A stretch of DNA of 64,000 nt from Bacillota bacterium (lineage in GTDB: Bacteria; Bacillota; UBA4882; UBA8346). Location: positions 16,441 through 80,440 of the forward strand of contig JAEXDA010000028.1 of assembly GCA_023401925.1 (NCBI GenBank), written 5' to 3'. Below, in pieces: positions 27,811 through 37,605 of the stretch. Position numbers and translations under genes: made by a program. Position 1 is the first letter of the stretch. Each line of letters begins with the position of its first letter. The notes under the pieces are model-generated. The model did no database searches, was not told the origin of the DNA, and was given only the letters and a program-made list of their open reading frames with translations.

Positions 27811-29982
27811 ATGTCGGTTCAACCTGAGAATTATGATGAAACCTTAAGTTTTGAGGAACGGGCCAAAGATTTGGTATCAAAAATGACTTTGGAAGAAAAA
27901 GTCGGTCAGATGATTTATAATGCGCCGGCAATCCCCAGGTTGGGTATTCCTTCCTATAATTGGTGGAATGAAGCATTGCATGGGGTTGCGCGAGCCGGAA
28001 CCGCTACGGTTTTTCCGCAAGCCATCGGAATGGCGGCGACCTTTGATGAAAACTTAATTTATCGAGTCGCAGATACAATTTCAACGGAAGGCCGGGCCAA
28101 ATATCATGAGGCCCAACGGAATAACGATCATGGCATCTATAAAGGGTTAACATTTTGGTCACCCAATGTGAATATATTTCGTGATCCGCGGTGGGGCCGG
28201 GGCCATGAAACGTATGGTGAAGATCCTTACTTGACCGGTAGGCTCGGGGTAAGATTTATCAAAGGACTTCAGGGAAACGATGGAGTTTACTTAAAAACGG
28301 CGGCCTGCGCTAAACATTTCGCCGTTCATAGCGGGCCGGAAGGCGAACGGCATAGCTTCAATGCGGTGGTATCCGAGAAGGATTTGTGGGAAACTTATCT
28401 TCCGGCCTTTAAAGAATGCGTGAAAGAAGCCAATGTGGCTGGAGTTATGGGCGCTTATAACCGTACCAACGGTGAACCGTGTTGCGGGAGTGAAACGTTA
28501 TTGCAAAAAATTCTCCGGGGAGATTGGAGTTTTAACGGATATATAACCTCGGATTGTTGGGCGATTAAAGATTTTCATGAAAACCATATGGTTACCAAAA
28601 CCGCTCCGGAGTCGGTGGCCCTGGCTGTTAATAATGGTTGTGACTTGAACTGCGGCAATATGTATTTGAATTTGCTTCTGGCCCATCAAGAAGGCTTGAT
28701 TGATGAAGCGACCATCGATAAGTCTGTAATCCGTTTGATGTTCATTCGCATGAAACTGGGAATGTTTGATCCCCCGGAATGTGTTCCGTATAGTGCAATA
28801 CCTTACGAAAAGAATGATTGTGACGAACATCGCCAATTTGCCCTGGATGTTTCCAAAAAATCTTTGGTGCTGTTGAAAAATGCCAATCGCTTATTGCCTC
28901 TTGATAAATCCAAAATCAAATCGATTGGCGTTATCGGGCCCAACGCCGATAGCCGGGCCGCCCTCATGGGGAATTATTGCGGAACCGCTTCGCGCTATGT
29001 GACGGTGCTGGAGGGAATTACTCAGGCTGTTGAAGAACCTGTCCGGGTGTACTATAGCCAGGGATGTCATTTATATAAAGACAAAGTCGAAGGGCTGGGC
29101 GAGTCCAAAGACCGTTTTGCCGAGGCAGTCGCTGTTGCCCGGAAAAGTGATATTGTTGTTATGTGTTTGGGCCTCGATGCCACGATTGAGGGAGAACAAG
29201 GCGATACTTCCAACGAATATGCCAGTGGCGACAAAAATCATTTGAATTTGCCCGGACTGCAGCAAGAACTCCTTGAAACCGTATTTAAAGTTGGGAAACC
29301 CGTTATTGTAGTTCTCCTTTCGGGAAGCGCCTTAGCGGTTACCTGGGCTGACGCTCACATCCCAGCGATCATTCAAGCTTGGTATCCTGGAGCTGAAGGC
29401 GGGAAAGCTATTGCTTCCTTGATATTCGGTGATTACAGTCCATCGGCCCGTTTACCGGTGACGTTTTATCGAAGTACCGAGGAATTGCCTGATTTTAGCG
29501 ATTATTCCATGAATAACCGGACGTACCGTTATATGAAGGGTGAAGCCCTCTATCCATTCGGATACGGTTTGAGCTATACCCGATTTGAATATCGGGAATT
29601 GAGACTGGCCGGGACCCAAATCAAGGCTGGTGAGAGTGCTTTTTGCAGTGTTAAAGTAAAAAATGCCGGCCGGTATCCGGCCGAAGAAGCGGTCCAATTA
29701 TATCTGAAGGATTTGGAGGCCAGCGTGATTGTTCCCAAGTGGCAATTGCGGGGAGTCCGGAAAGTACTTCTTCAACCAGGACAGGAGCAGGAAATTTCCT
29801 TTGAGATTCCTCCCCGGTTGATGGCCCTCGTTAACGAGGAAGGAAAATGCATTTTGGAACCGGGCGGATTTGAAGTTTATGTCGGGGGAAATCAACCCGA
29901 CGCCAGAAGTCAGGAACTGACCGGATCTAAAGTGTTGCAGGCAGGATTTGAAGTTACGGGATCGCCGGTTGAAATTGAGTAG
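27811..29982 (+). CDS. GH3 beta-xylosidase/beta-glucosidase
   Basis: This 723-residue family 3 glycosidase has no signal peptide, so it should act on imported oligosaccharides. The N-terminal barrel shows YNWWNEALHGVARAG near residue 49 and a KHFAVHSG motif near residue 169. The nucleophile region is GYITSDCWAIKDF near residue 246; the SDCWAI form is seen in beta-xylosidase-like GH3 enzymes, where beta-glucosidases usually have SDW. A C-terminal alpha/beta sandwich and fibronectin-III-like domain follow. Co-location with GH43, GH1 and a CUT1 transporter supports xylo- or gluco-oligosaccharide use. GGAGGG precedes the ATG. Confidence 0.92.
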   Translation: MSVQPENYDETLSFEERAKDLVSKMTLEEKVGQMIYNAPAIPRLGIPSYNWWNEALHGVARAGTATVFPQAIGMAATFDENLIYRVADTISTEGRAKYHEAQRNNDHGIYKGLTFWSPNVNIFRDPRWGRGHETYGEDPYLTGRLGVRFIKGLQGNDGVYLKTAACAKHFAVHSGPEGERHSFNAVVSEKDLWETYLPAFKECVKEANVAGVMGAYNRTNGEPCCGSETLLQKILRGDWSFNGYITSDCWAIKDFHENHMVTKTAPESVALAVNNGCDLNCGNMYLNLLLAHQEGLIDEATIDKSVIRLMFIRMKLGMFDPPECVPYSAIPYEKNDCDEHRQFALDVSKKSLVLLKNANRLLPLDKSKIKSIGVIGPNADSRAALMGNYCGTASRYVTVLEGITQAVEEPVRVYYSQGCHLYKDKVEGLGESKDRFAEAVAVARKSDIVVMCLGLDATIEGEQGDTSNEYASGDKNHLNLPGLQQELLETVFKVGKPVIVVLLSGSALAVTWADAHIPAIIQAWYPGAEGGKAIASLIFGDYSPSARLPVTFYRSTEELPDFSDYSMNNRTYRYMKGEALYPFGYGLSYTRFEYRELRLAGTQIKAGESAFCSVKVKNAGRYPAEEAVQLYLKDLEASVIVPKWQLRGVRKVLLQPGQEQEISFEIPPRLMALVNEEGKCILEPGGFEVYVGGNQPDARSQELTGSKVLQAGFEVTGSPVEIE

Positions 29983-30117
29983 TAATTTCTGATGCGTATT
30001 GGAAATAAAAACATATATAGCAAATGAAGGATATGTTCGGGAGGTGAGGAATCCAAGCGAATGATGGTGACATGGGTTTGAATCTGATGAAAGAGAAAAG
30101 AATGGAGGAAAAGAAGG

Positions 30118-31374
30118 ATGAAAAAAGTAGTTTTAATTTGTTGCTTGTTTGCTTTGATGGTTGCTTTATTGATTCCGGTGTATGCAGCTCCGAAAGTTAC
30201 ACTTAGCGTTTGGGGTCGTGATCTTACCGATGATGGTGCCGACCATGCTTATATTAAAGCACTGGTTAATAATTTTAAGGCCAAAAATCCGGATATCAAT
30301 CTAGAGTATATCGCCTTGGGTGATCCCGGTTTGATGGACAAAACAAAAGTTGCTATGGCCAACAACAAAGATCTTCCGGATATTTTCCAGGGTTGGGGCG
30401 GTTCCGTTATGGGCGGTTATGCTGACGGCGGTCGGTTGCTCGATATGACCAAAGAGTTGAAAGATATTCCCGGCAGTGCTGCTGCTCAACAAGCCATGTC
30501 CTGGAAAGGCAAGATCTATGGTGTAGCACCATTCTTTGCGGTTGCTGGTGTATTTGTCAACGATGGCCTGTTAAAAAAATATAATTTGACTATGCCGTCT
30601 ACACTTGATGGGCTGGAAAAAGTGGCTGATACTCTAAAGAGTAATGGGATTCAACCTTTTGCTTGCGGCGCTAGAGACAAATGGCCGGCTTTGGCATTAT
30701 TTATGTATTTGACCGATCGGACTGGCGGTGTTCAAGTATTCAATAATGCTAGCGCCAGGAAGAGCCGTTTTGATAGTGCTGACTTTATCAAAGCCGCTCA
30801 GAAATATCAGGAGTGGGTAAAGAAGGGTTATTTTGGCGATAAACCGCTTGGTGAGTCATACAATGATGCTCAACAACTTATGGCTACTGCTAAAGCGGCT
30901 ATGATTATAACCGGTTCCTGGATGTGCGCTCAGTTCTCCAACAAAGAGTTTACCGATCAAACCATTAGTTTCTATGCTTTTCCGGAATTGAAGGGTGGCA
31001 AAGGTAAGATTACCGATGTTATGGGTATGCCCGATATCGCTTTTACCGTTACTAAAGCTGCCGCGAATAAGAAGGATGCGGTTGTGCGCTTCTTGAAGTA
31101 TGCGATGAGTGTGGAAGTTTGTCAAGCCGAGCCTGGCCGGATTTGTTCCGTACCGGGAGTAAAAGCTCCCTCCCGCTTGACTGGCATGGCTTCGGAGGTA
31201 TTTAGTAAGTCAAAAGCGGTTCAATTCTGGTGGGATCAGAATTTGCCGCCGATGGTGACCACACCTCTTCTTGACGCAATCCAAAATGTTTTCATCCAGA
31301 ATGCCGACGTCAAGAAAGCCTTTACCACCTACGAATCATTAGTGGAAGAGAATATGGGACCAGCTAAGAAATAA
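30118..31374 (+). CDS. CUT1 ABC transporter substrate-binding protein
   Basis: This 418-residue exported binding protein has an N-terminal signal peptide (about 1-24, ending PVYAA) and the SBP_bac_1 fold: TLSVWGRDLTDDG near residue 29, then NNKDLPDIFQGWGGS near residue 82, and MIITGSWMCAQF near residue 262. It probably binds oligosaccharides released from xylan or beta-glucan for the permeases downstream. Codon choice is biased (many GTT and GCT codons), as expected for a highly expressed gene. A stem-loop follows the stop codon. GGAGG precedes the ATG. Confidence 0.93.
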   Translation: MKKVVLICCLFALMVALLIPVYAAPKVTLSVWGRDLTDDGADHAYIKALVNNFKAKNPDINLEYIALGDPGLMDKTKVAMANNKDLPDIFQGWGGSVMGGYADGGRLLDMTKELKDIPGSAAAQQAMSWKGKIYGVAPFFAVAGVFVNDGLLKKYNLTMPSTLDGLEKVADTLKSNGIQPFACGARDKWPALALFMYLTDRTGGVQVFNNASARKSRFDSADFIKAAQKYQEWVKKGYFGDKPLGESYNDAQQLMATAKAAMIITGSWMCAQFSNKEFTDQTISFYAFPELKGGKGKITDVMGMPDIAFTVTKAAANKKDAVVRFLKYAMSVEVCQAEPGRICSVPGVKAPSRLTGMASEVFSKSKAVQFWWDQNLPPMVTTPLLDAIQNVFIQNADVKKAFTTYESLVEENMGPAKK

Positions 31375-31394
31375 GCATTCGTCCCATGATAATA

Positions 31395-31432
31395 GTCGGC
31401 GGAGGTGTGGAGCTATTTCTGCCTCCGCCGGC
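31395..31432 (+). other. intercistronic stem-loop between binding protein and permease
   Basis: An 11-bp GC-rich stem (31395-31405 with 31422-31432) has a 16-base loop and no T-run, 20 bases after the binding-protein stop. It is expected to protect the upstream message from 3' decay and lower expression of the permeases. Confidence 0.75.
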
Positions 31433-31517
31433 TTATATATTAGGAAAAACATTGGTATCGCAAATTACTTTCATATCCCGGAAACATGATAATTTGAAAG
31501 GCATTGAGGTGTTGGGA

Positions 31518-32450
31518 ATGCAAGAAGCCATGAATGTAAGTGGTTCATCCTATGAGAAAAGCAAGAAAAAGCAGAAATGGAATGTTGCTTTCTTTAAAGT
31601 TCTGTTTCTTCTGCCAGCCTTATTATTTCTAGGCATTTTTATGTATTATCCGATCGCAGAAACATTTCATCTTTCGTTAATGCGTACCAGTGGCCTTGGT
31701 GATAGTGTTTTCACCGGATTTGATAATTATATTAGGTTATTTGCAAATGCAGAGTTCCAGGCCGGTTTGATTAATGTTTTTGCCTGGGCGTTCTGGAGCG
31801 TAGTTATTCAGATCCCCTTGGCCTTCTTCATCGCTTTCGCTTTATCGACTTATCCGAATAAGATTACCAGTCCGTTACGCGCTGTCTACTATATGGCATC
31901 GATTCTACCGTCGGCCATTGTAGCAATGTTGGGCCGGTTTGTTTTTGCGCCTAATTTCGGTATCATTGCCTCTCTTTCAGCCAAATTCCATTGGGACTGG
32001 CTGGGAAGAGTAGATTTTCTAGGTAATCCACAACTCGCTTTCTGGTCGCTGTTTACCGTTGCCACTTGGGCATATTCCGGTTTTAACATCATCTATCTGA
32101 TGGCGAACATCGAACAGATACCCAAGGAGATTAGCGAAGCATCACAATTGGATGGAGCCAACCGGGGGCAATATGCAAGGTATGTAGTCTTGCCGATGGT
32201 TGCCTATCCTCTCCGTATTTGTGCTATTTTGTGTATTGTCGGTAGCCTGAAGCTTTTCGATTTACCGTATCTTCTCACCAAAGGCGGGCCGGGCGACGCA
32301 ACCAAAACATTGGGAATTATCCTATATCAACAGGGCTTTGTCAATTGGCAGTATGGTAAAGCTGCTGCAGTAGGCGTGGTTATTTTCCTGCTTTCGTTAA
32401 TTTTTACTGTGGCTCAATTCTCTTGGCAAAGAAAAGAAGGTGATATTTGA
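31518..32450 (+). CDS. CUT1 ABC transporter permease (MalF-like)
   Basis: This 310-residue permease has about six membrane helices and the EAA loop EISEASQLDGANRGQYARY near residues 204-222. I chose ATG at 31518, which follows GAGGTG; the open frame extends 44 codons upstream through the intercistronic stem-loop without support. Its partner follows immediately. Together with the upstream binding protein it imports a sugar, powered by an ATPase encoded elsewhere. Confidence 0.92.
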   Translation: MQEAMNVSGSSYEKSKKKQKWNVAFFKVLFLLPALLFLGIFMYYPIAETFHLSLMRTSGLGDSVFTGFDNYIRLFANAEFQAGLINVFAWAFWSVVIQIPLAFFIAFALSTYPNKITSPLRAVYYMASILPSAIVAMLGRFVFAPNFGIIASLSAKFHWDWLGRVDFLGNPQLAFWSLFTVATWAYSGFNIIYLMANIEQIPKEISEASQLDGANRGQYARYVVLPMVAYPLRICAILCIVGSLKLFDLPYLLTKGGPGDATKTLGIILYQQGFVNWQYGKAAAVGVVIFLLSLIFTVAQFSWQRKEGDI

Positions 32451-32451
32451 G

Positions 32452-33327
32452 ATGAACAACACATCAGTTGAAACAGACCAGCAGGAACAATCCATTAGAA
32501 CTCGTCCGTCAATTCCAGGCGTGCTAATTACCATTATTTTGGTTTTGCTGGCTTTGACAGTTATCTTACCACTCCTTATGCCATGGCTCTTTGTATTCAA
32601 AACCCGGTTGGAATGCTCTTACAATCCATGGAGCTTGCCGACTCAGATGCGTTGGAATAATTTTATTGAAGCGTGGGTAGCCGTACAGATTGACCAAGGG
32701 TTAATCAATACTTTAATTGTATGTTTAGGTGCGGTTGTCTGTACAGTACCCTCAGCGGCGATGGCGGGTTATATTTTTGCCCGTTATCGGAGCAAAGTTA
32801 CAGAAGTCGCGTTTTACTGTATCTTGGCAGGCTATTTCGTACCGATGCAGATGATTTTAATTCCGCTTTACAAACTTTGCTCGCAAATGAACCTGACTGA
32901 TTCGTTACCTGGACTTTTTTTACCGCTTACCGCTTTTGGGATCCCATTTTGGACAATTATTTATCGTTCCTTTTTTCAGGGTTTGCCTGGGGAACTGGCA
33001 GAAGCAGCAAGAATCGATGGCGCTGGACATACAGGTACCTTTTTCCGGATTATGTTGCCGTTGGCTAAGCCGGCGACCGTTTTGGCCACCTTACTGGTTT
33101 TTATAAGCGCTTGGAGCGATTATCTATTGAGCTTAATTCTCATTAACAGTCTAAAATTCTTTACTATGCAGCTACGGGTAGCGCAGTTCCTTAGTGCATA
33201 TGGTGTAGACCATATGCCAAGATATGCTGCTGCAGCAATTATTGCTGCTGCGCCTACCATCTTGTTATATATTTTGGGTCATCGCTGGATTCTTAAAGGA
33301 ACACTCGCCGGCGCTTTGAAAGGGTAA
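32452..33327 (+). CDS. CUT1 ABC transporter permease (MalG-like)
   Basis: This 291-residue permease has about six membrane helices and the EAA loop ELAEAARIDGAGHTGTFF near residues 182-199. It ends in LKGTLAGALKG, typical of MalG-type subunits. ATG at 32452 is one base after the stop of the MalF-like gene, with AAGGTGAT upstream; the GTG at 32440 is less likely. The GH43 gene follows by 48 bases, so transport and hydrolysis are probably co-transcribed. Confidence 0.92.
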   Translation: MNNTSVETDQQEQSIRTRPSIPGVLITIILVLLALTVILPLLMPWLFVFKTRLECSYNPWSLPTQMRWNNFIEAWVAVQIDQGLINTLIVCLGAVVCTVPSAAMAGYIFARYRSKVTEVAFYCILAGYFVPMQMILIPLYKLCSQMNLTDSLPGLFLPLTAFGIPFWTIIYRSFFQGLPGELAEAARIDGAGHTGTFFRIMLPLAKPATVLATLLVFISAWSDYLLSLILINSLKFFTMQLRVAQFLSAYGVDHMPRYAAAAIIAAAPTILLYILGHRWILKGTLAGALKG

Positions 33328-33375
33328 GAGCGAAATCCGGTTTGGATATACGATGACTTGTAAGGATGAGTCGCT

Positions 33376-34950
33376 ATGGATGTTCCAAATCATAAACAGC
33401 TTTTCATCAATCCCATCCTGCCCGGTTTTTACCCGGACCCATCCATTTGTAGAGTGGCTGGAGATTATTATCTGGTGACTTCGTCCTTTTGTTATTTCCC
33501 AGGAGTACCGGTTTTTCACAGCCGGGATTTGGTTCATTGGGAGCAGATCGGCTTTGCCTTGAACCGGCCATCGCAACTGGATTTGGATGGAGTTGGCCAT
33601 TCGGAGGGAATCTATGCCCCTACCATCCGGTATCATCAGGGAACTTTTTATTTGATTACCACCAATATTACCAAGGGTGGCAATTTTCTGGTTACTGCCG
33701 GCAATCCGGCGGGTCCGTGGTCCGATCCTTGCTGGTTGCCTGATGCGCCGGGAATCGACCCGTCATTGTTTTTTCAAGAAGATGGAAAAGCTTATTATGT
33801 TGGGACAAGACCAATCCCCGAGGGGCCGAAATATTTCGGCAACTGGGAAATTTGGTTGCAGGAACTGGATTTGAATAAGATGAAACTGAGCGGCGGCGTT
33901 TACCCTTTATGGCGCGGTGCGATGCGGGATGTAGTGTGGCCGGAAGGTCCTCATTTATATTGTAAAGACGGCTGGTATTATTTAATGATTTCCGAGGGTG
34001 GAACGGATTATCATCATTCCATTACGGTTGCCCGCAGCCGGCAAATTACCGGGCCCTATGAAGGCAATCCCGGGAACCCGGTTTTAACCCATCGTCAGTT
34101 GGGGAAGGATTATCCAATCCAAAATGTGGGCCATGGGGATCTGGTTCAAACCCAGAATGGTGAGTGGTGGATGGTTGCTTTAGGCTCCAGGCCGTATGGA
34201 GGATACTACCGTAATTTAGGCCGGGAAACTTTTTTAATACCGGTGGTTTGGGAAGACAACTGGCCGGTGGTAAGTCCGGGAAACGGGCGGGTCGAACTCA
34301 CTTATCCTTCGCCGGATCTTTCTTTCTACAATGTAGGATCCGGGGAAATTCGAGATGATTTTGATGGTGAATCACTGAAATTATCCTGGCAGGTATTACG
34401 CACTCCCCGGAATCCATTTTGGAGTTTGAAAGAAAGGCCGGGCCATTTACGGCTTTTCACGAAACCGGAAAGACTCACGGAATTGGCGAATCCGAGCTTT
34501 ATCGGACGGCGTCAACAACATATTCGTTTTGAAGCCGCCACGGTGATGGAATTTCAATTTCATCCGAAGGAGACGGCAGGTTTGGCAGTGATTCAAAGTA
34601 ATGAGTTCCATTTCCGTTTTGAACTGGCGGCCCCTTTCGAGATGGGGGAACAAAATCTCATCCGTCTGGTAAAATGTGAAAAAGGTGTGGAGACGGTTTT
34701 AGCGGAGGATGTTTATCCCTCTGCCCGGATTTATTTGAAAGTAAAGGCTGGCGGACAAGAATATAGTTTCTATTATGGCAACGATGGACAGCGCTATCGG
34801 GCGCTGGTTGAAAATATAGATGGCAGAATCCTTAGTACCGATGTTGCCGGAGGATTTGTGGGGACCTTGATTGGATTATTTGCTTCCAGTAATGGCAATC
34901 CCCCTGCCGGTTTTGCCGATTTTGACTGGTTTGAGTATGAAGGACAGTAA
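33376..34950 (+). CDS. GH43 beta-xylosidase/alpha-L-arabinofuranosidase
   Basis: This 524-residue family 43 enzyme has an N-terminal five-bladed propeller with the base aspartate in GFYPDPSI (near residue 17), the pKa-modulating aspartate in APGIDPSLF (near residue 128), and the acid glutamate in VWPEGPHLY (near residue 190). A C-terminal beta-sandwich (about 330-520) fits the XynB-type subfamily. There is no signal peptide, so it works inside the cell on imported xylo- or arabinoxylo-oligosaccharides. It follows the permeases closely. Confidence 0.92.
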   Translation: MDVPNHKQLFINPILPGFYPDPSICRVAGDYYLVTSSFCYFPGVPVFHSRDLVHWEQIGFALNRPSQLDLDGVGHSEGIYAPTIRYHQGTFYLITTNITKGGNFLVTAGNPAGPWSDPCWLPDAPGIDPSLFFQEDGKAYYVGTRPIPEGPKYFGNWEIWLQELDLNKMKLSGGVYPLWRGAMRDVVWPEGPHLYCKDGWYYLMISEGGTDYHHSITVARSRQITGPYEGNPGNPVLTHRQLGKDYPIQNVGHGDLVQTQNGEWWMVALGSRPYGGYYRNLGRETFLIPVVWEDNWPVVSPGNGRVELTYPSPDLSFYNVGSGEIRDDFDGESLKLSWQVLRTPRNPFWSLKERPGHLRLFTKPERLTELANPSFIGRRQQHIRFEAATVMEFQFHPKETAGLAVIQSNEFHFRFELAAPFEMGEQNLIRLVKCEKGVETVLAEDVYPSARIYLKVKAGGQEYSFYYGNDGQRYRALVENIDGRILSTDVAGGFVGTLIGLFASSNGNPPAGFADFDWFEYEGQ

Positions 34951-34983
34951 AGTTTCAGCGAAATTCATTATCAAGAGCGTTGT

Positions 34984-35013
34984 AGTGTTGGATCTGATCC
35001 GGCACTTTTTTTA
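34984..35013 (+). terminator. rho-independent terminator
   Basis: AGTGTTGGATC pairs with GATCCGGCACT around a very short loop, followed by seven T residues. It ends the GH3-transporter-GH43 operon. Confidence 0.8.
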
Positions 35014-35208
35014 TTTTCTTTTCATTGATCAACCATGAACCGGACGTCGAGACTCATTCCCAGTTGCTTTTGAATAGGGTAAAAAATTTGAAGTAAAAAA
35101 AACAAAAAAATGAATGTACAAGAGTCATTTTATCAATATAATTAAGTTTATACATAAATCAAACAACAAAAGAAAAATCGCCAAAATCTTTTCCAAGGGG
35201 AGAATCCA

Positions 35209-36561
35209 ATGACCCAATTTATTTTTCCAAAAGAATTTATCTGGGGGGCAGCCACCGCTGCTTATCAAATCGAAGGGGCGGTAAACGAAGATGGCCGCGG
35301 CGAGAGCATCTGGGACCGTTTTAGTCATACGCCCGGGAAAGTTTACCGGGGAGATACCGGCGATATCGCTTGCGATCATTATCATCGTTACCGGGAAGAT
35401 GTTTTGCTGATGAAGGAATTAGGACTGAAATCTTACCGGTTTTCCATTGCCTGGCCTAGAATTTTTCCGGATGGTAAAGGTTCTATAAACACCAGGGGAG
35501 TGGATTTTTATAACCGGTTAATCGATGAACTGCTGGAAGCGGGGATAGAACCTGCGGCTACATTGTATCACTGGGATTTGCCCCAGGCATTGCAAGACCA
35601 AGGAGGATGGGGAACCCGCTCAACCGTGGAAGCATTTGAGGACTACGCTAAATTGGCGTTTCAGAGGTTTGGGGACCGGGTTGGACGTTGGATTACCTTC
35701 AACGAACCGCAGGTGTCCGCCATTTGCGGATATGCGGAGGGGCATCATGCTCCCGGATTGCGGGATATGGCTTTGGGAATACAGGTGGCCCATCATTTGC
35801 TGGTAGCGCATGCCGGAACCGTGGAGATATACCGGCAGTTGAACTTCAAAGGGGAAATCGGGATTACCCTTAATCTAAGTCCAACTTATCCGGCGACCAG
35901 TTCGGTGGAGGACCAAAAAGCCGCTATATTGGCGGATGGCGAAAAAAACCGCTGGTTTTTGGACCCCGTATTGAAGGGCGTTTACCCTGAAGACATAGGG
36001 GAATTATACCAACGGAAATATAATGGGCCGGCTATTGAAAACGGCGATATGGAATTGGTAAAAAGGGCTGCGGTTGACTTTTTAGGAATCAATTATTACT
36101 CAAGGGCAGTGATTGGCCATGCGGCTCCCGGTTCTTCAAGTTTATTTCAGAACATTAACCCGAAAGATTCAGCCTATACCGACATGGAGTGGGAAATTTA
36201 TCCGGCAGGAATTTATGACCTTTTGATCCGTATCCAAAAAGATTACGGCAATCCCCGTATTTTCATCACCGAAAACGGCGCGGTTTTTCAAGATGAGCAA
36301 ATCGAAAAAGGAATCGTTGCCGATGATGACCGCTTGAATTATTTAAAACAGCACTTGATGGCCCTTCACCGGGCGCTGGGAGAGGGAGTGCGCTTGGATG
36401 GCTATTACCTGTGGTCGCTGATGGACAACTTTGAATGGGCCTATGGTTATAGCAAGAAATTCGGGATTGTCAAAATCGATTACTCTACCCAAGGCCGCAG
36501 TATCAAAAAAAGCGGCGCCTGGTACCGGGATGTGATCAAAAATAACGGGCTCACAGAGTAA
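35209..36561 (+). CDS. GH1 beta-glucosidase
   Basis: This 450-residue family 1 glycosidase has full family length. The N-terminal signature FIWGAATAAYQIEGAV is near residue 9, the acid/base glutamate in TFNEPQ near residue 165, and the nucleophile in FITENGA near residue 352. There is no signal peptide, so it should hydrolyse imported cellobiose-type or related beta-glucosides. It has its own leader after the upstream terminator and AAGGGGAG before the ATG. Confidence 0.95.
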   Translation: MTQFIFPKEFIWGAATAAYQIEGAVNEDGRGESIWDRFSHTPGKVYRGDTGDIACDHYHRYREDVLLMKELGLKSYRFSIAWPRIFPDGKGSINTRGVDFYNRLIDELLEAGIEPAATLYHWDLPQALQDQGGWGTRSTVEAFEDYAKLAFQRFGDRVGRWITFNEPQVSAICGYAEGHHAPGLRDMALGIQVAHHLLVAHAGTVEIYRQLNFKGEIGITLNLSPTYPATSSVEDQKAAILADGEKNRWFLDPVLKGVYPEDIGELYQRKYNGPAIENGDMELVKRAAVDFLGINYYSRAVIGHAAPGSSSLFQNINPKDSAYTDMEWEIYPAGIYDLLIRIQKDYGNPRIFITENGAVFQDEQIEKGIVADDDRLNYLKQHLMALHRALGEGVRLDGYYLWSLMDNFEWAYGYSKKFGIVKIDYSTQGRSIKKSGAWYRDVIKNNGLTE

Positions 36562-36642
36562 ATACTATGATCTTTTCCAAAAAAAGATTATAATTCAAAG
36601 TAAAAGTAAGGGATGTTTAGAAGATAGAAAGGTGTATCCCGA

Positions 36643-37605
36643 ATGAAAAAGCGATTACTGATTATGCCGGTTTTGTTGTGGGTACTTTGTTTATGGGGGG
36701 GCGCTGTCTGGAGCGAGAACCCTACGCCGGTGAGAGTGACGGCGCTGGCCGGAAATATCGGCCTGTCGATGGCGCGGATGATGGACCAACCCTCAAGCCT
36801 GAAGGTACCAACCAGTTTCGAAGTTTTAAAAAGTCCGGATCTGGCGGTGGGCAAATTGATAGCCGGAGAGACCGATATCGCAGGGTTGCCCATCAGCACT
36901 GCCGCTATGATTTATAACAAGGGAGTCAAGATCGAAGTAGCGGCCATTATCGGCTGGGGGCTGATGTATATCGTCAGCAGCAATAACACCATCCGTCACT
37001 GGAGAGATCTGAAGGGCAAAGAAATTTACGTTTCGGCCAAAGGAGCCATTTCCGATATTTTATTGCGTTATCTGATCAGCAAGAATGGCCTTGACCCGGA
37101 GAAGGATGTTCGGATTCAATATATCTCCAGTTCGGTTGAGATTGCGCAACTGGTGGCGGCCGGTAAAATAACTTTGGCGGCTATGCCGGAGCCGTGGGTT
37201 ACCGAAGTATTGGAAAAAAACAATCATTTGCAAGTAATACTGGACTTTCAAAAAGAATGGCAACGGGTGGAAAAACAGAGTACCGCTTACCCCCAAACCT
37301 GTATTGTCGTGCGGCAACAATTTGCCAAAGAACACCCGGAAGCGCTCCGGAGCTTTCTGAAAGGATTGGCTGCTTCCATTGACTGGACAAATCGTAATCC
37401 CAAAGAAGCCGGGATCTTGGCGGAAAAATATGTTCAAATTTCAGCGCTATCTGTTGAAAAAGGTTTGAAGCGCACCCATCTGAAATATGACGAGGCTTTC
37501 AAATACCGGAAGGTTATTGAAAGTTTTCTGGATCGCTTGGTTGGTTTTGCACCGGATTCCGTGGGAGGAAAAGTGCCGGATGAAGCTTTCTTCTATCAAC
37601 CGTAA
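36643..37605 (+). CDS. NitT/TauT-type ABC transporter substrate-binding protein
   Basis: This 320-residue exported binding protein of the NMT1/SsuA-like class has a signal peptide (about 1-24). The mature part shows VTALAGNIGLSMARMM, the two-lobe segment KLIAGETDIAGLPISTAAMIYNKG near residues 70-93, and AMPEPWVTEVL near residue 185, which is common in this class. Substrates of relatives include nitrate, aliphatic sulfonates, taurine and thiamine precursors; nothing here decides between them. Its 3' end overlaps the permease gene by 26 bases. Confidence 0.88.
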   Translation: MKKRLLIMPVLLWVLCLWGGAVWSENPTPVRVTALAGNIGLSMARMMDQPSSLKVPTSFEVLKSPDLAVGKLIAGETDIAGLPISTAAMIYNKGVKIEVAAIIGWGLMYIVSSNNTIRHWRDLKGKEIYVSAKGAISDILLRYLISKNGLDPEKDVRIQYISSSVEIAQLVAAGKITLAAMPEPWVTEVLEKNNHLQVILDFQKEWQRVEKQSTAYPQTCIVVRQQFAKEHPEALRSFLKGLAASIDWTNRNPKEAGILAEKYVQISALSVEKGLKRTHLKYDEAFKYRKVIESFLDRLVGFAPDSVGGKVPDEAFFYQP